A stretch of DNA of 40,065 nt from a virus. Of the stretch, positions 6,072 to 13,546 are shown one piece after another (positions within the stretch are counted from its first letter, which is position 1; every line of letters begins with the position of its first letter). The position numbers and the translations under genes were made by a program. The notes below the pieces were generated by a model. That model made no database searches and was not told where the DNA came from. It worked only from the letters and a program-made list of their open reading frames with translations. Location: positions 1 through 40,065 of the IMG/VR virus record IMGVR_UViG_3300025645_000166. One strand, 5' to 3'.

Positions 6072-6422
6072 ATGAAACTGCACGAGCGTATTGTCGAATC
6101 TCTGGCCGGTGTCGGCCCGAAGGTTGAAGATGCTGTTGTCGATGCGATGGTTACGCGAGAAGTGAACAAGCGCTCGCAGGCCATCGTCACGGTGATGGAC
6201 AAGCTTCACCGTCTTGAGAACGAGACGAAGAAGATCAGCAAGCCGGATCAGGAGTCTTACGATGGCGAAGGCAAGCTCGTCAGCTCGACGTTCTCGAAAG
6301 AGAAGACAAAGGCAATCAAGGAACATGGAGAGAAGGTTGAGAAAGTCCGCAAGGCGCTCAGCAAGGCTCTCGATGAAGGGGATTATTCCCTCGTGTACGA
6401 CCTCGCATCCAAGTCTGACTAG
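6072..6422 (+). CDS. Charged helical hypothetical protein, 116 aa
   Basis: ATG 6072 is preceded by GGAAAGAAAGTGAG. The product (MKLHERIVESLAGVG...) is rich in Lys and Glu, has long predicted helices (TVMDKLHRLENETKKISK; KEKTKAIKEHGEKVEKVRK) and is probably a coiled coil. No catalytic motif is seen. Composition is like the product of 1771-2103, which may only reflect similar fold type. Function unknown. Confidence 0.6.
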   Translation: MKLHERIVESLAGVGPKVEDAVVDAMVTREVNKRSQAIVTVMDKLHRLENETKKISKPDQESYDGEGKLVSSTFSKEKTKAIKEHGEKVEKVRKALSKALDEGDYSLVYDLASKSD

Positions 6423-6447
6423 ACTTGAAGCGAGGATAGAGCAAGAA

Positions 6448-6699
6448 GTGAGGGCTAGAATATGGCCTTCACTACTACAACTGTCTGTGTTCAAACACTG
6501 CAAACACAGCTGGAAACATGGGTGTGACTGTGACTATTGCACACGCAAGAGGCACATCACTCGTGTCTTATCTGTCGATGCTTTCTATGATGGTGGTGAC
6601 TGGAGCTTTGAACGCTGGTCTGTGTTCAACAGCAAACGTCATTGGTATCGTAGTGAGTTGAAGCAGATGCGCAGTGAGGCGTTAGCTTCACTCTTGTGA
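6448..6699 (+). CDS. Small Cys-rich hypothetical protein, about 83 aa
   Basis: The recognisable part contains CKHSWKHGCDCDYC, a cluster of four Cys with nearby His that could bind zinc, followed by an aromatic, basic C-terminus. The frame is open far upstream through the previous gene, but no ATG exists after that gene ends. GTG 6448 (GAGGA about 12 nt upstream) or GTG 6487 are the possible starts. The start is therefore uncertain, though the frame looks coding. Confidence 0.45.
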   Translation: MRARIWPSLLQLSVFKHCKHSWKHGCDCDYCTRKRHITRVLSVDAFYDGGDWSFERWSVFNSKRHWYRSELKQMRSEALASLL

Positions 6700-6720
6700 G
6701 GCACTAATGGAGTTCACTTA

Positions 6721-7008
6721 ATGAGTAAGCGTGAAGTGCGTACCGTTGATACCGACATGAAGGATGTCGCCGTCGGATCGACGATTGTTCTTGAGGACGG
6801 CTCACTTGCCACGGTTACGACCGTTGAGGCTCGCGACATTGAAGTCAAGCAGGTGAGAAAGGTATTCTACCTTGAGTACGAAGCTGCTGACAAGAAGGGA
6901 CGCAAGCAGCGTTGGCATTCCGTCCACGAGAATGACGAGCAGGTCGAGACTGTCGCCCTGCCGTTCAGCATCAAGGCTTGGTTGCTGGGTTTCTTTCCCA
7001 CCACATAG
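6721..7008 (+). CDS. Hypothetical beta-rich protein, 95 aa
   Basis: ATG 6721 follows AATGGAGTTCACTTA. The product (MSKREVRTVDTDMKDVAVGS...) has alternating hydrophobic residues, suggesting a small beta-barrel (GSTIVLEDGSLATVTTVEARD; KVFYLEYEAADKKG). The end is hydrophobic (ALPFSIKAWLLGFFPTT). No family recognised. Confidence 0.6.
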   Translation: MSKREVRTVDTDMKDVAVGSTIVLEDGSLATVTTVEARDIEVKQVRKVFYLEYEAADKKGRKQRWHSVHENDEQVETVALPFSIKAWLLGFFPTT

Positions 7009-7038
7009 CCTTGTCAAACCCAAAGCGAGGAGGCATAT

Positions 7039-7263
7039 ATGTCCTATACTCTGGTAAAGGATCGTACATACACGATCTACCCGGGAACTGAATCCCAAAT
7101 GGACTACATGCTTTCTCGCTTTGATGTCCAGCGGTGGACCAAGTCGCTCAGTCTTGTAGAAACTGAGTACTACTCACTCGATGGAAATACCACGTTCTTT
7201 AGAAACAATGTAACAGTATATCTGAAGGTGCAGAATGGCGAAGAAAGAGATCGTGCCGGTTGA
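7039..7263 (+). CDS. Hypothetical protein, 74 aa
   Basis: ATG 7039 has GCGAGGAGG upstream, one of the best ribosome binding sites in the window. The product begins MSYTLVKDRTYTIYPG and is polar and Tyr/Thr-rich. Its end overlaps the start of the next gene by 29 nt, linking it to the amidotransferase/ligase operon. Function unknown. Confidence 0.6.
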   Translation: MSYTLVKDRTYTIYPGTESQMDYMLSRFDVQRWTKSLSLVETEYYSLDGNTTFFRNNVTVYLKVQNGEERDRAG

Positions 7264-8143
7264 ATGGCTTGAGAAGCACATGCCTAGAGGTGGTGGTACG
7301 TGCTCGTACTATTTGCAGAGTGAGACTGGTGCTGTCTCTGAACATGCTAACGACATCTGTCATGCTCGTGCCTTACCGGGCAATGACTATCTTGCAGGCA
7401 AAGAGATTGCCTCTATTCACAGCGCACTGCCAGAGAAGTCTGGTGCAGCAGTAGCTAAGAGATACTATGACTTTCTCTTTAGCAAGGAACGCTCACCATA
7501 TCGTCAAGCCTTCAATGGTCTTGAAGTTTACAAACGAGATGACGGAAGCTACATCGGTTTCAGTATTCTTGATACTGATGTACTTACTTGTCTCATTGGT
7601 TCTTTGTGCATCGCAAGCCGTACTCCGTGGGAATTTCCTTCGAAGGCAGAAGTGTTCTCTCAGGCACTTGATGCAGGATTGAAGGACACTGAAGCGTACT
7701 ACATCTGTCAGATTACCTCTAAGGAATTTGGTGGTCATCGACTGTCCGCTGATTACGTCAATGTACACACCACTATCTACAACTATGATGACTATGGTTA
7801 CTATGGTCGAATCAATGAACGATACAAGACTCATAGTCTCAAAGCGCTTGATAGCGGTGAGCTTAACTATCACAACCTTGGTGTGTATGCACACTCTAAC
7901 TACAAGAAGAAGCAGAGCTGTACGAAAATGTATAGGATGTTTGAAGGTGATGATGGTAAGTGCCATCCCTTCTTGTCTGACTTCGCAGCAAAGGTTGAGA
8001 CATATTACTACAAGGGTAGGTTTGGTGCGTTAGCTAAGGCTGATCCTAACTTTCCTATTCCTTTCCGACCTGTTGATAACGGGAATAAGATGGTCTCTAT
8101 TCAGGATTTGGTAAGCGCAAGGGAGCAGTGGTCAGCACTATGA
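7235..8143 (+). CDS. Unknown protein, first gene of the amidotransferase/amidoligase operon, 302 aa
   Basis: I do not recognise the family. It is soluble, Tyr-rich and acidic/basic mixed, with a Gly motif near the N-terminus (MPRGGGTCSYY), a hydrophobic core strand (LTCLIGSLCIAS, about 115-126) and a YDDYGYYGR repeat-like stretch about residue 190. There is no signal peptide. The stop overlaps the ATG of the class I amidotransferase (ATGA), so it is coupled to it. The position suggests a role in the same pathway, perhaps an enzyme or carrier, but no catalytic motif is identified. Confidence 0.6.
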   Translation: MAKKEIVPVEWLEKHMPRGGGTCSYYLQSETGAVSEHANDICHARALPGNDYLAGKEIASIHSALPEKSGAAVAKRYYDFLFSKERSPYRQAFNGLEVYKRDDGSYIGFSILDTDVLTCLIGSLCIASRTPWEFPSKAEVFSQALDAGLKDTEAYYICQITSKEFGGHRLSADYVNVHTTIYNYDDYGYYGRINERYKTHSLKALDSGELNYHNLGVYAHSNYKKKQSCTKMYRMFEGDDGKCHPFLSDFAAKVETYYYKGRFGALAKADPNFPIPFRPVDNGNKMVSIQDLVSAREQWSAL

Positions 8144-8850
8144 AACCTACATATACTATGTCTCGCCCTGATATGGGCATACAACAGATGTTCAATCTCA
8201 TGGGTTGGCAACGGACGAGTGATGTCTCCGAAGCTGACCTTGTTGTATTCCCCGGCGGTGCGGATGTTAATCCGTTTCTCTATGGCGAGAAGAGACATCC
8301 AACGACACAGATTGATTACTTCTCAGACATGGAAGATTTGAAATGTCTGAAGCAGTGCAGCGATAAGCAACCAAAGGTTGGCATCTGTCGTGGTGGTCAG
8401 TTCCTCAATGTTATGGTGGGCAATGGCTCATTGTATCAGCACGTGACGCACCATGCTATCGCGACTCTGCATGAGATGCGGCTAGGCCGTCCACTCGAAG
8501 GTTTCGTCACGTCTGTTGACGTAACCTCAACGCATCATCAGATGATGATCCCCGGCCCAGGCGGTGAAGTTCTCTATGCTGCCAATCGTTCGATGGAGAA
8601 GAACAAGGCCGAAGAGACAACTCGATATGTTATCGAGCATCGAGATAATATCTGGGATGACGCAGAGGTTATTCTTTATGAGGATCGTAACTGCCTCTGC
8701 TATCAGCCGCATCCCGAGTACACGGTCAAGGGTAACTACTACAACCGTGAAGTATTCTTCGGAATGATTGATCGCTTCATGATGGATAGCGAAGCGCAGA
8801 AGGTGAAGATGTGGGAAAACTTCTACAATCATTACCAGCGCCCCGACTAA
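8140..8850 (+). CDS. Class I glutamine amidotransferase (peptidase C26 / PuuD-like), 236 aa
   Basis: This is a triad (Cys-His-Glu) amidotransferase domain. Visible motifs are PGGADVNPFLYGE (residues 38-50), typical of gamma-glutamyl-GABA hydrolase-like enzymes, GICRGGQ (81-87) with the nucleophile Cys83, and QPHPEY near residue 200 with the catalytic His and Glu. Such proteins hydrolyse gamma-glutamyl amides or release ammonia from glutamine for a partner. Length is normal for a stand-alone domain. ATG 8140 overlaps the upstream stop (ATGA); a GTG at 8128 is also in frame. The neighbours are a class II amidotransferase and amide-forming ligases, suggesting either ammonia supply or trimming of a gamma-glutamyl product. 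Confidence 0.85.
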   Translation: MKPTYTMSRPDMGIQQMFNLMGWQRTSDVSEADLVVFPGGADVNPFLYGEKRHPTTQIDYFSDMEDLKCLKQCSDKQPKVGICRGGQFLNVMVGNGSLYQHVTHHAIATLHEMRLGRPLEGFVTSVDVTSTHHQMMIPGPGGEVLYAANRSMEKNKAEETTRYVIEHRDNIWDDAEVILYEDRNCLCYQPHPEYTVKGNYYNREVFFGMIDRFMMDSEAQKVKMWENFYNHYQRPD

Positions 8851-8900
8851 CCGACTACGGTGGCGCTAAAACCACGAATTTTTATCGCGAAAATTTTTGA
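8851..8900 (+). promoter_or_regulatory. Conserved intergenic element, copy B
   Basis: The element begins directly after the stop codon TAA at 8848-8850 with CCGACTACGG, identical over 10 bases to copy A at 3046. It then shows GGCGCTAAAAC, an AATTTTTAT block and CGCGAA in the same order. AATTTT and AAAATT flank TATCGCG, so a second hairpin is possible. It precedes the HNH gene and interrupts the otherwise overlapping operon. Confidence 0.5.
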
Positions 8901-8918
8901 CCAAAACAGGTATTGCGT

Positions 8919-9290
8919 ATGGCAAAAAAGATGAATGAAGATGTTCGAGACAAGAAACTACAGGAGAGTGTGTCTCCTGAGTGGAAAGTCAAGGCAGCGA
9001 AGTATCTCGCTCGTAACTCTCGATGGAGGGCAAAGCGAGATGGTCTCGAACATACTCTGCGTTGGGAAGATCTTATCATTCCTGATGTCTGCCCCATCAC
9101 TGAGGAACCTTTCTGGCCTGTCCTCGGTCAGCAGACACCTTACAGTATCACGATTGATCGTAAGAATGCTAACAAGGGGTATGTGCCAGACAATGTATGG
9201 GTGATCTGTCTCTCTGCTAATATTGCTAAGAGAGATTTCACTCTCGAACAGTTAAAGCGATTGGTTAAACTCTTACAGGAAGGTGAGTGA
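8919..9290 (+). CDS. HNH-type endonuclease, 123 aa
   Basis: The C-terminal half carries the phage HNH pattern: CPITEEPF (Cys/Pro start), SITIDRKNANKGYVPDNVWV, where Asp-Arg replaces the usual Asp-His, and a later ANIAKRDF. Related phage proteins are free-standing homing nucleases or small HNH nucleases. The basic N-terminus (SRWRAKRDGLEH) probably contacts DNA. ATG 8919 follows ACAGG. It lies between the two amidotransferase genes and behind intergenic element B, and ends 3 nt before the next ATG, so it looks like a mobile gene inserted into an existing operon. Confidence 0.65.
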   Translation: MAKKMNEDVRDKKLQESVSPEWKVKAAKYLARNSRWRAKRDGLEHTLRWEDLIIPDVCPITEEPFWPVLGQQTPYSITIDRKNANKGYVPDNVWVICLSANIAKRDFTLEQLKRLVKLLQEGE

Positions 9291-9293
9291 CAC

Positions 9294-10748
9294 ATGTGTG
9301 GATTGTTTGGTGCTGTCGGCACCGCTTTGAACAAGAAGGATGTGGAAGCCGTAAAGGAATTGGGCTTCCTCAGTGCTCTTCGAGGCATGGATAGCACCGG
9401 TGTTGGCTTTGCTTTTCGCAAGATGGGTAAGAAAGAGCGCAACACTACATACTTTAGTTGGATGAAGTCCATTGATCACTCGGTTGACTTCCTTTGGGCT
9501 GGTGATTTTGACAGAATTGTCGCTCAGCACAAGGATACGTTGTGTGTCATGGGGCACACTCGTGCTGCGACGTGCGGAAGTGTCAAAAAAGACAATGCTC
9601 ACCCCTTCCATGCTGCCCATATCATAGGAGCGCAGAATGGGTGCGTCCCCAAGTACCGTTTGGAGGCAAAAGATGGGGATAAAACGGATTCTGAGCTGCT
9701 GATCCGGAGCATCGCTGCTAAAGGGCTCCTAGAAGCCCTAGATTTGGCCGGACACAGCGCTGAGTATGCGGTCAGCTACCTAGATAGCCACCACAATGAA
9801 TTGGTCCTGGTGCGCAACGACAAGCGTCCTCTGGCCTATTGCTTTACGGAGGATAAAAAGAAGCTTTTCTGGGCTTCTGACGGTATGTTCTTGGAATTGG
9901 TCCGAGCACGCTTCCAAGACAGCATCCAGATGGGTGATATTGTGAACCTTGCTGCTGGGTACAAGCTCACTTGGATGTTCGGAAATGCCAAGCACAAACT
10001 CGAGGACATTAAGCCCGAGGTTCCTGAGTTTAAAGGTTGGGGTGATTTCCGGGCAAGGCGAAACAACTATGCTACTCAAGAAAAGGTTACCGAGCAGAAC
10101 AGTGTCTTCAAATCTCAGGAAGAGATTGAGCTTGCTCGTTCACGAGCCCTTCCCATGCTACCGACTTCTAGGAAAGCAGAGGATGATGATCCGACAGCAG
10201 TCCTTGCTGTTGACCACTCAAAGAAACTTGATCCGCCTGCGATTAACGTCAAGAACTTGAATGTGAGCGAAGGCTCAGTGGAGTTTCCTTTTCGTGTATT
10301 TAATGGTCGCTCTCCTCCCTCTTTCGGTTATCCTCCTCTCGTTCTTCTTAATGGTTTTCGAAAAGTTCTTCGATATACTGATTGGTATGGGCAGTTTGTT
10401 GGTCGCGATAAGCTCTATCAGCTGACGGCTAACGGTTGCATGATCAGTGGTAAGCATCCGCTCATGTCTGAGAAGGTATGGTGGTTGCACTACAATCAGT
10501 TTGTCATGGATGATTACATCGATGATCAATTGGTGAAAGATCATATCAAGTGCAACGGGATTGTGCCTCGTCGTGGCCAGCCGATCTACATCGGCACTCG
10601 TTTGTTGCTTGATGCTCACAACAACAAAGAAGCTGGTATTGAGAGAATGCATCAGATTAAAGAACAGCTTCACAATCCTGACCAGTTGTGGTTCGATCCA
10701 GCTTTCGACTGGAAAGATGAGGATGAAGAGGGAGTCTCATGCCACTAA
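9294..10748 (+). CDS. Class II (Ntn) glutamine amidotransferase with extra C-terminal domain, 484 aa
   Basis: The protein starts MCGLFGAVG, leaving Cys2 as the N-terminal nucleophile after Met removal, the hallmark of class II amidotransferases (GlmS, PurF, AsnB). Further motifs are RGMDSTG (30-36), GHTRAATCG (87-95), NAHPF (101-105), NG (115-116, oxyanion) and TDSELL (131-136). The domain ends near residue 235. Residues about 240-484 are not a synthetase or isomerase domain I recognise; they contain an Arg/Pro-rich linker and a second folded part from about 325. The ammonia acceptor domain is thus probably a separate protein, most likely one of the downstream ligases. The stop overlaps the next ATG by 10 nt. 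Confidence 0.85.
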   Translation: MCGLFGAVGTALNKKDVEAVKELGFLSALRGMDSTGVGFAFRKMGKKERNTTYFSWMKSIDHSVDFLWAGDFDRIVAQHKDTLCVMGHTRAATCGSVKKDNAHPFHAAHIIGAQNGCVPKYRLEAKDGDKTDSELLIRSIAAKGLLEALDLAGHSAEYAVSYLDSHHNELVLVRNDKRPLAYCFTEDKKKLFWASDGMFLELVRARFQDSIQMGDIVNLAAGYKLTWMFGNAKHKLEDIKPEVPEFKGWGDFRARRNNYATQEKVTEQNSVFKSQEEIELARSRALPMLPTSRKAEDDDPTAVLAVDHSKKLDPPAINVKNLNVSEGSVEFPFRVFNGRSPPSFGYPPLVLLNGFRKVLRYTDWYGQFVGRDKLYQLTANGCMISGKHPLMSEKVWWLHYNQFVMDDYIDDQLVKDHIKCNGIVPRRGQPIYIGTRLLLDAHNNKEAGIERMHQIKEQLHNPDQLWFDPAFDWKDEDEEGVSCH

Positions 10749-11896
10749 ACAAAGTACTGCATCCTGAGTGGTGGAATAATAGACCAAAGAAACGTAAGAT
10801 CGAGAAGCTTGATCTACGTCCTAAGCAAGAACCTTATGTGAGACCTGATCCTCCACCAGCAAGGGATGGGTGGGAGGTTGAGTGGATTGCAAAGTATGTG
10901 AAATGGGTTGAAGTACCCGTACCTGTTCGCAATCCAGATCCTCTTCGCTACTTTCGGCTAGGTCTTGCAAGGGCTGATGAGGTACGGGGTGATGATTTTG
11001 AATTAGTCTGGGGTATACCAAATCCAGACGGACCAGGAGCAGAGTATCTAGAGGATGGAAGTGTTATGGCTAAAGTAAGTATCGGTGCTGATCCAGAATT
11101 CTTTCTCAAGCATGGCAACAAAAACATCAGTGCACACGGTATTGTGCCTGGTGATAAGGCTGAACCGCACAAGCTTAAGTTTGGTGCAGTCCAGCTGGAT
11201 GGTACGGCTGTTGAATTCAATATCAATCCGTCGTATACTAGGAAAGAGTTCACAGAGAACGTGTTGGGGACTCTCAATGAGGTTCGCAGCATGGTGCCGA
11301 AGAAGTATCGCTTCAACTTCTCTCCTGCTGTGAATTACAACGCAGAATACTTTAAGAAGATTCCATCCAAATGTAAGGAGTTGGGATGTGACCCTGATTT
11401 TGACGCTTACGCTTACGGTAAGCCTAACGAACGCCCTGACAATCGTACTACCATGCGTACTGGTGCAGGGCACCTACATATTGGCTGGGATGAGACTGGC
11501 GGACTTGATGTTAAAGATCAGTCTCACATCTTGGACTGCTGCCTGCTCAGTAAGAACTTGGATGCGATCTTCTCCATGATTGAACGCAACTGGGACGAGG
11601 ATACCAAGCGCCGTAAGATGTACGGTAAGCTGGGTGCCTTCCGTCCCAAGAAATATGGATGTGAGTATCGTTCTCTGAGCAATGCTTGGGTACGGTATCC
11701 GAAGTTGTATCCTTTCATCTTCGATCTGTGCAAGCGTACGTATGCGTACTCTGTGAAAGGTAAGGATCTTGCCAAGTCTTTCAACCTACCTGGAACACTT
11801 AGCCCCGATCAGTTTAATACTTATTGTAAGCGGCTTGGTGTTTTTACAACGGCTATCTTCCCTGTCGACTTTAAAACGGAGATTTACGGTGCCTAA
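10739..11896 (+). CDS. phiEco32-like COOH-NH2 ligase type 2 (amidoligase), 385 aa
   Basis: Residues from about 113 match the glutamine-synthetase-fold amidoligases predicted in phiEco32-like phages: IGADPEFFL (115-123), LDGTAVEFNINPS (153-165) with paired metal/ATP-binding Glu, HLHIGW (245-250), then KMYGKLGAFRPKKYG (293-307) and EYRSLSNAW (309-317). The family is predicted to join a carboxylate and an amine using ATP. The first 110 residues are a Pro/Trp-rich extension not typical of the core domain; an internal ATG at 11066 would give the core alone. The ATG overlaps the upstream amidotransferase, and the 3' end overlaps the next gene by 8 nt. Confidence 0.8.
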   Translation: MPLNKVLHPEWWNNRPKKRKIEKLDLRPKQEPYVRPDPPPARDGWEVEWIAKYVKWVEVPVPVRNPDPLRYFRLGLARADEVRGDDFELVWGIPNPDGPGAEYLEDGSVMAKVSIGADPEFFLKHGNKNISAHGIVPGDKAEPHKLKFGAVQLDGTAVEFNINPSYTRKEFTENVLGTLNEVRSMVPKKYRFNFSPAVNYNAEYFKKIPSKCKELGCDPDFDAYAYGKPNERPDNRTTMRTGAGHLHIGWDETGGLDVKDQSHILDCCLLSKNLDAIFSMIERNWDEDTKRRKMYGKLGAFRPKKYGCEYRSLSNAWVRYPKLYPFIFDLCKRTYAYSVKGKDLAKSFNLPGTLSPDQFNTYCKRLGVFTTAIFPVDFKTEIYGA

Positions 11897-12521
11897 GGTC
11901 GTGCGTAACTTTGACTTTGCTGAACGTCGTGATTGTGTCCGATACTTTCACGATACTGTTTGTCGTTACAAGCAGGAATTCGTACGAGTAACGTGCGACA
12001 ACTACGATTTCGAAAGCATTCACGATATCTCCATCCGATCACTTGGAGGTAGGGATAAGAAGGTTAAGATAAAATGTACTGATGATGACTTCTCTGTTCA
12101 CATGCCTGAGCTTGGCTATGTCAACACGAGAGAAGGTGCATTCTATCTGAAGAGGAAGCCTATCCGAGATCAGAAAGGTGGTCTCTCTCCTCAGTACCTT
12201 ACGTTCCACGGCACTCGTAAACCTTACAATTTCGGTACTTCAATCATCTTTGAAGATTGCGGTCTTCAGATGCTGGAGAACAAGTATCCTGGTTTCGGAG
12301 TTGCTGATGCTTCTCTTGAATACGGAGTGCTTGACTCGGTAGCTTTTGCAAAGCATCTGTGTGTGCGATTGCAAAACCGATGGACAAAAGTAATTGATTA
12401 TCGTGGAGAGACTGCTGCTATCTATGATAATCGAGCAAAGGAATGGTACATTCCCCAGCCTAGGAATGATACCTCATTCATTAAGGCTATCTTGTTGCGT
12501 AACGGAGTTGAGGTTAAGTAG
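11889..12521 (+). CDS. Unknown protein in amidoligase operon, 210 aa
   Basis: The start is GTG 11889 with CGGAG 7 nt upstream, overlapping the end of the amidoligase; longer in-frame extensions would lie wholly within that gene. The protein (MPKVVRNFDFAERRDC...) is soluble and strand-rich with conserved-looking Gly/aromatic turns (PELGYVNTREGAFYL; FHGTRKPYNFGTSIIFEDCG). I recognise no family. Because it separates two ligase-type genes in a coupled operon, it may be a subunit, a substrate carrier or a modifying enzyme of the same pathway. Confidence 0.55.
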   Translation: MPKVVRNFDFAERRDCVRYFHDTVCRYKQEFVRVTCDNYDFESIHDISIRSLGGRDKKVKIKCTDDDFSVHMPELGYVNTREGAFYLKRKPIRDQKGGLSPQYLTFHGTRKPYNFGTSIIFEDCGLQMLENKYPGFGVADASLEYGVLDSVAFAKHLCVRLQNRWTKVIDYRGETAAIYDNRAKEWYIPQPRNDTSFIKAILLRNGVEVK

Positions 12522-12523
12522 AC

Positions 12524-13534
12524 ATGAAATCACTCGGTGAGTACTACAACGCATTTGTCAAGCGTGGCGATGTGGGTATCGAGATTGAATGCGAGGCGGA
12601 TGAAGCCTTGCCGAAAGTAAATGGTAAGGGGTGGGTATCCCATGAGGACCCCTCCCTTCGAGGGTTCAACCAGGAGTACGTGACAGCCGGTCCCATTCCT
12701 CTCAACACTGTTGGAGAGTATATGGATAACCTGCTGCGTCAGGTTGACGCCAAGAAAGTGAAAGACTCGTATCGAACGAGTGTTCACGTTCATAAGAACG
12801 TACTCAAATATTCCCCACTGTCTATCTGGAATGCGCTGTGTGCTTACTGGATTATGGAAGAGATGATCCATAAGTATTGTGGCGAGAACAGGCAGTACAA
12901 TACGTTCTGTCTGAGACTGCGTGATGCAGAGGCTATTCTTGACGCTTGTCTCTACGACATTAGTCTTGATTATCCTTTCCGTTCTTTCAAAGACAACGAT
13001 ACCATCCGATACGGTGGTGCTAACCTTGCTGCTATCCGCAAGTTCGGTACCATTGAGTTCCGTGGTATGCGTGGAACAATGGATAAGGAGATCATTAAGA
13101 CTTGGTGTAATGAAGTCTCCTCTATTGTCGATACGGCAGCTATTCAGTTCGACTCCCCGGAGCACTTGCTGGATACGTTCTATCACGAAGACAAAGATAA
13201 GTTCGTAGATAAGTTCTTGTCTTTCGGCTTCTCCGAAGAAGTCAAGAAGCTCAATCCTGACTGGAAAGATCTACTTCAGAATGGTGCTGAACGTATCATG
13301 CCATTGGCGTATACGTGCGACTGGAATAAATGGATCAAGAAGATGGAGAAGGGTTTCGAGGACAAGGTCTACAATGGCACCATTGGTGCAGATCGTGATC
13401 CTCCGCCCCCTCGTCGTCCCCGTGGTGGAGCGGCTCTTGATCTTGCTGCTGTTAGGGAAAGAGAGCGAGCACGTATCGATCTAATTATGGCTCAGCAAGC
13501 CGCAGGTTTCAATCAGTTCGAAGAAGTTGAATAA
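12524..13534 (+). CDS. Amidoligase-family enzyme (glutamine synthetase-like fold), 336 aa
   Basis: Motifs expected of the putative amidoligase family are present: GIEIECE (18-24) near the N-terminus, EYVTAGP (51-57), SVHVHKN (86-92) with metal-binding-type His residues, and FGTIEFRGMRGTMD (174-187). These suggest ATP-dependent amide or peptide bond formation between a carboxylate and an amine. The C-terminal 50 residues (about 290-336) are Pro/Arg/Ala-rich and probably disordered, ending FEEVE. It starts 3 nt after the previous stop and is followed 12 nt later by an ATP-grasp gene. It is clearly different in sequence from the ligase at 10739, so two distinct amidoligases sit in one operon. 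Confidence 0.75.
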   Translation: MKSLGEYYNAFVKRGDVGIEIECEADEALPKVNGKGWVSHEDPSLRGFNQEYVTAGPIPLNTVGEYMDNLLRQVDAKKVKDSYRTSVHVHKNVLKYSPLSIWNALCAYWIMEEMIHKYCGENRQYNTFCLRLRDAEAILDACLYDISLDYPFRSFKDNDTIRYGGANLAAIRKFGTIEFRGMRGTMDKEIIKTWCNEVSSIVDTAAIQFDSPEHLLDTFYHEDKDKFVDKFLSFGFSEEVKKLNPDWKDLLQNGAERIMPLAYTCDWNKWIKKMEKGFEDKVYNGTIGADRDPPPPRRPRGGAALDLAAVRERERARIDLIMAQQAAGFNQFEEVE

Positions 13535-13546
13535 GGAAACACGTCT

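Noticed and set aside
6033-6503. 156-aa minus-strand frame opposite 6072-6422
   Set aside because: It spans two plus-strand genes and a hairpin region, and its Leu-rich sequence is what the complement of Lys/Glu-rich helices gives.
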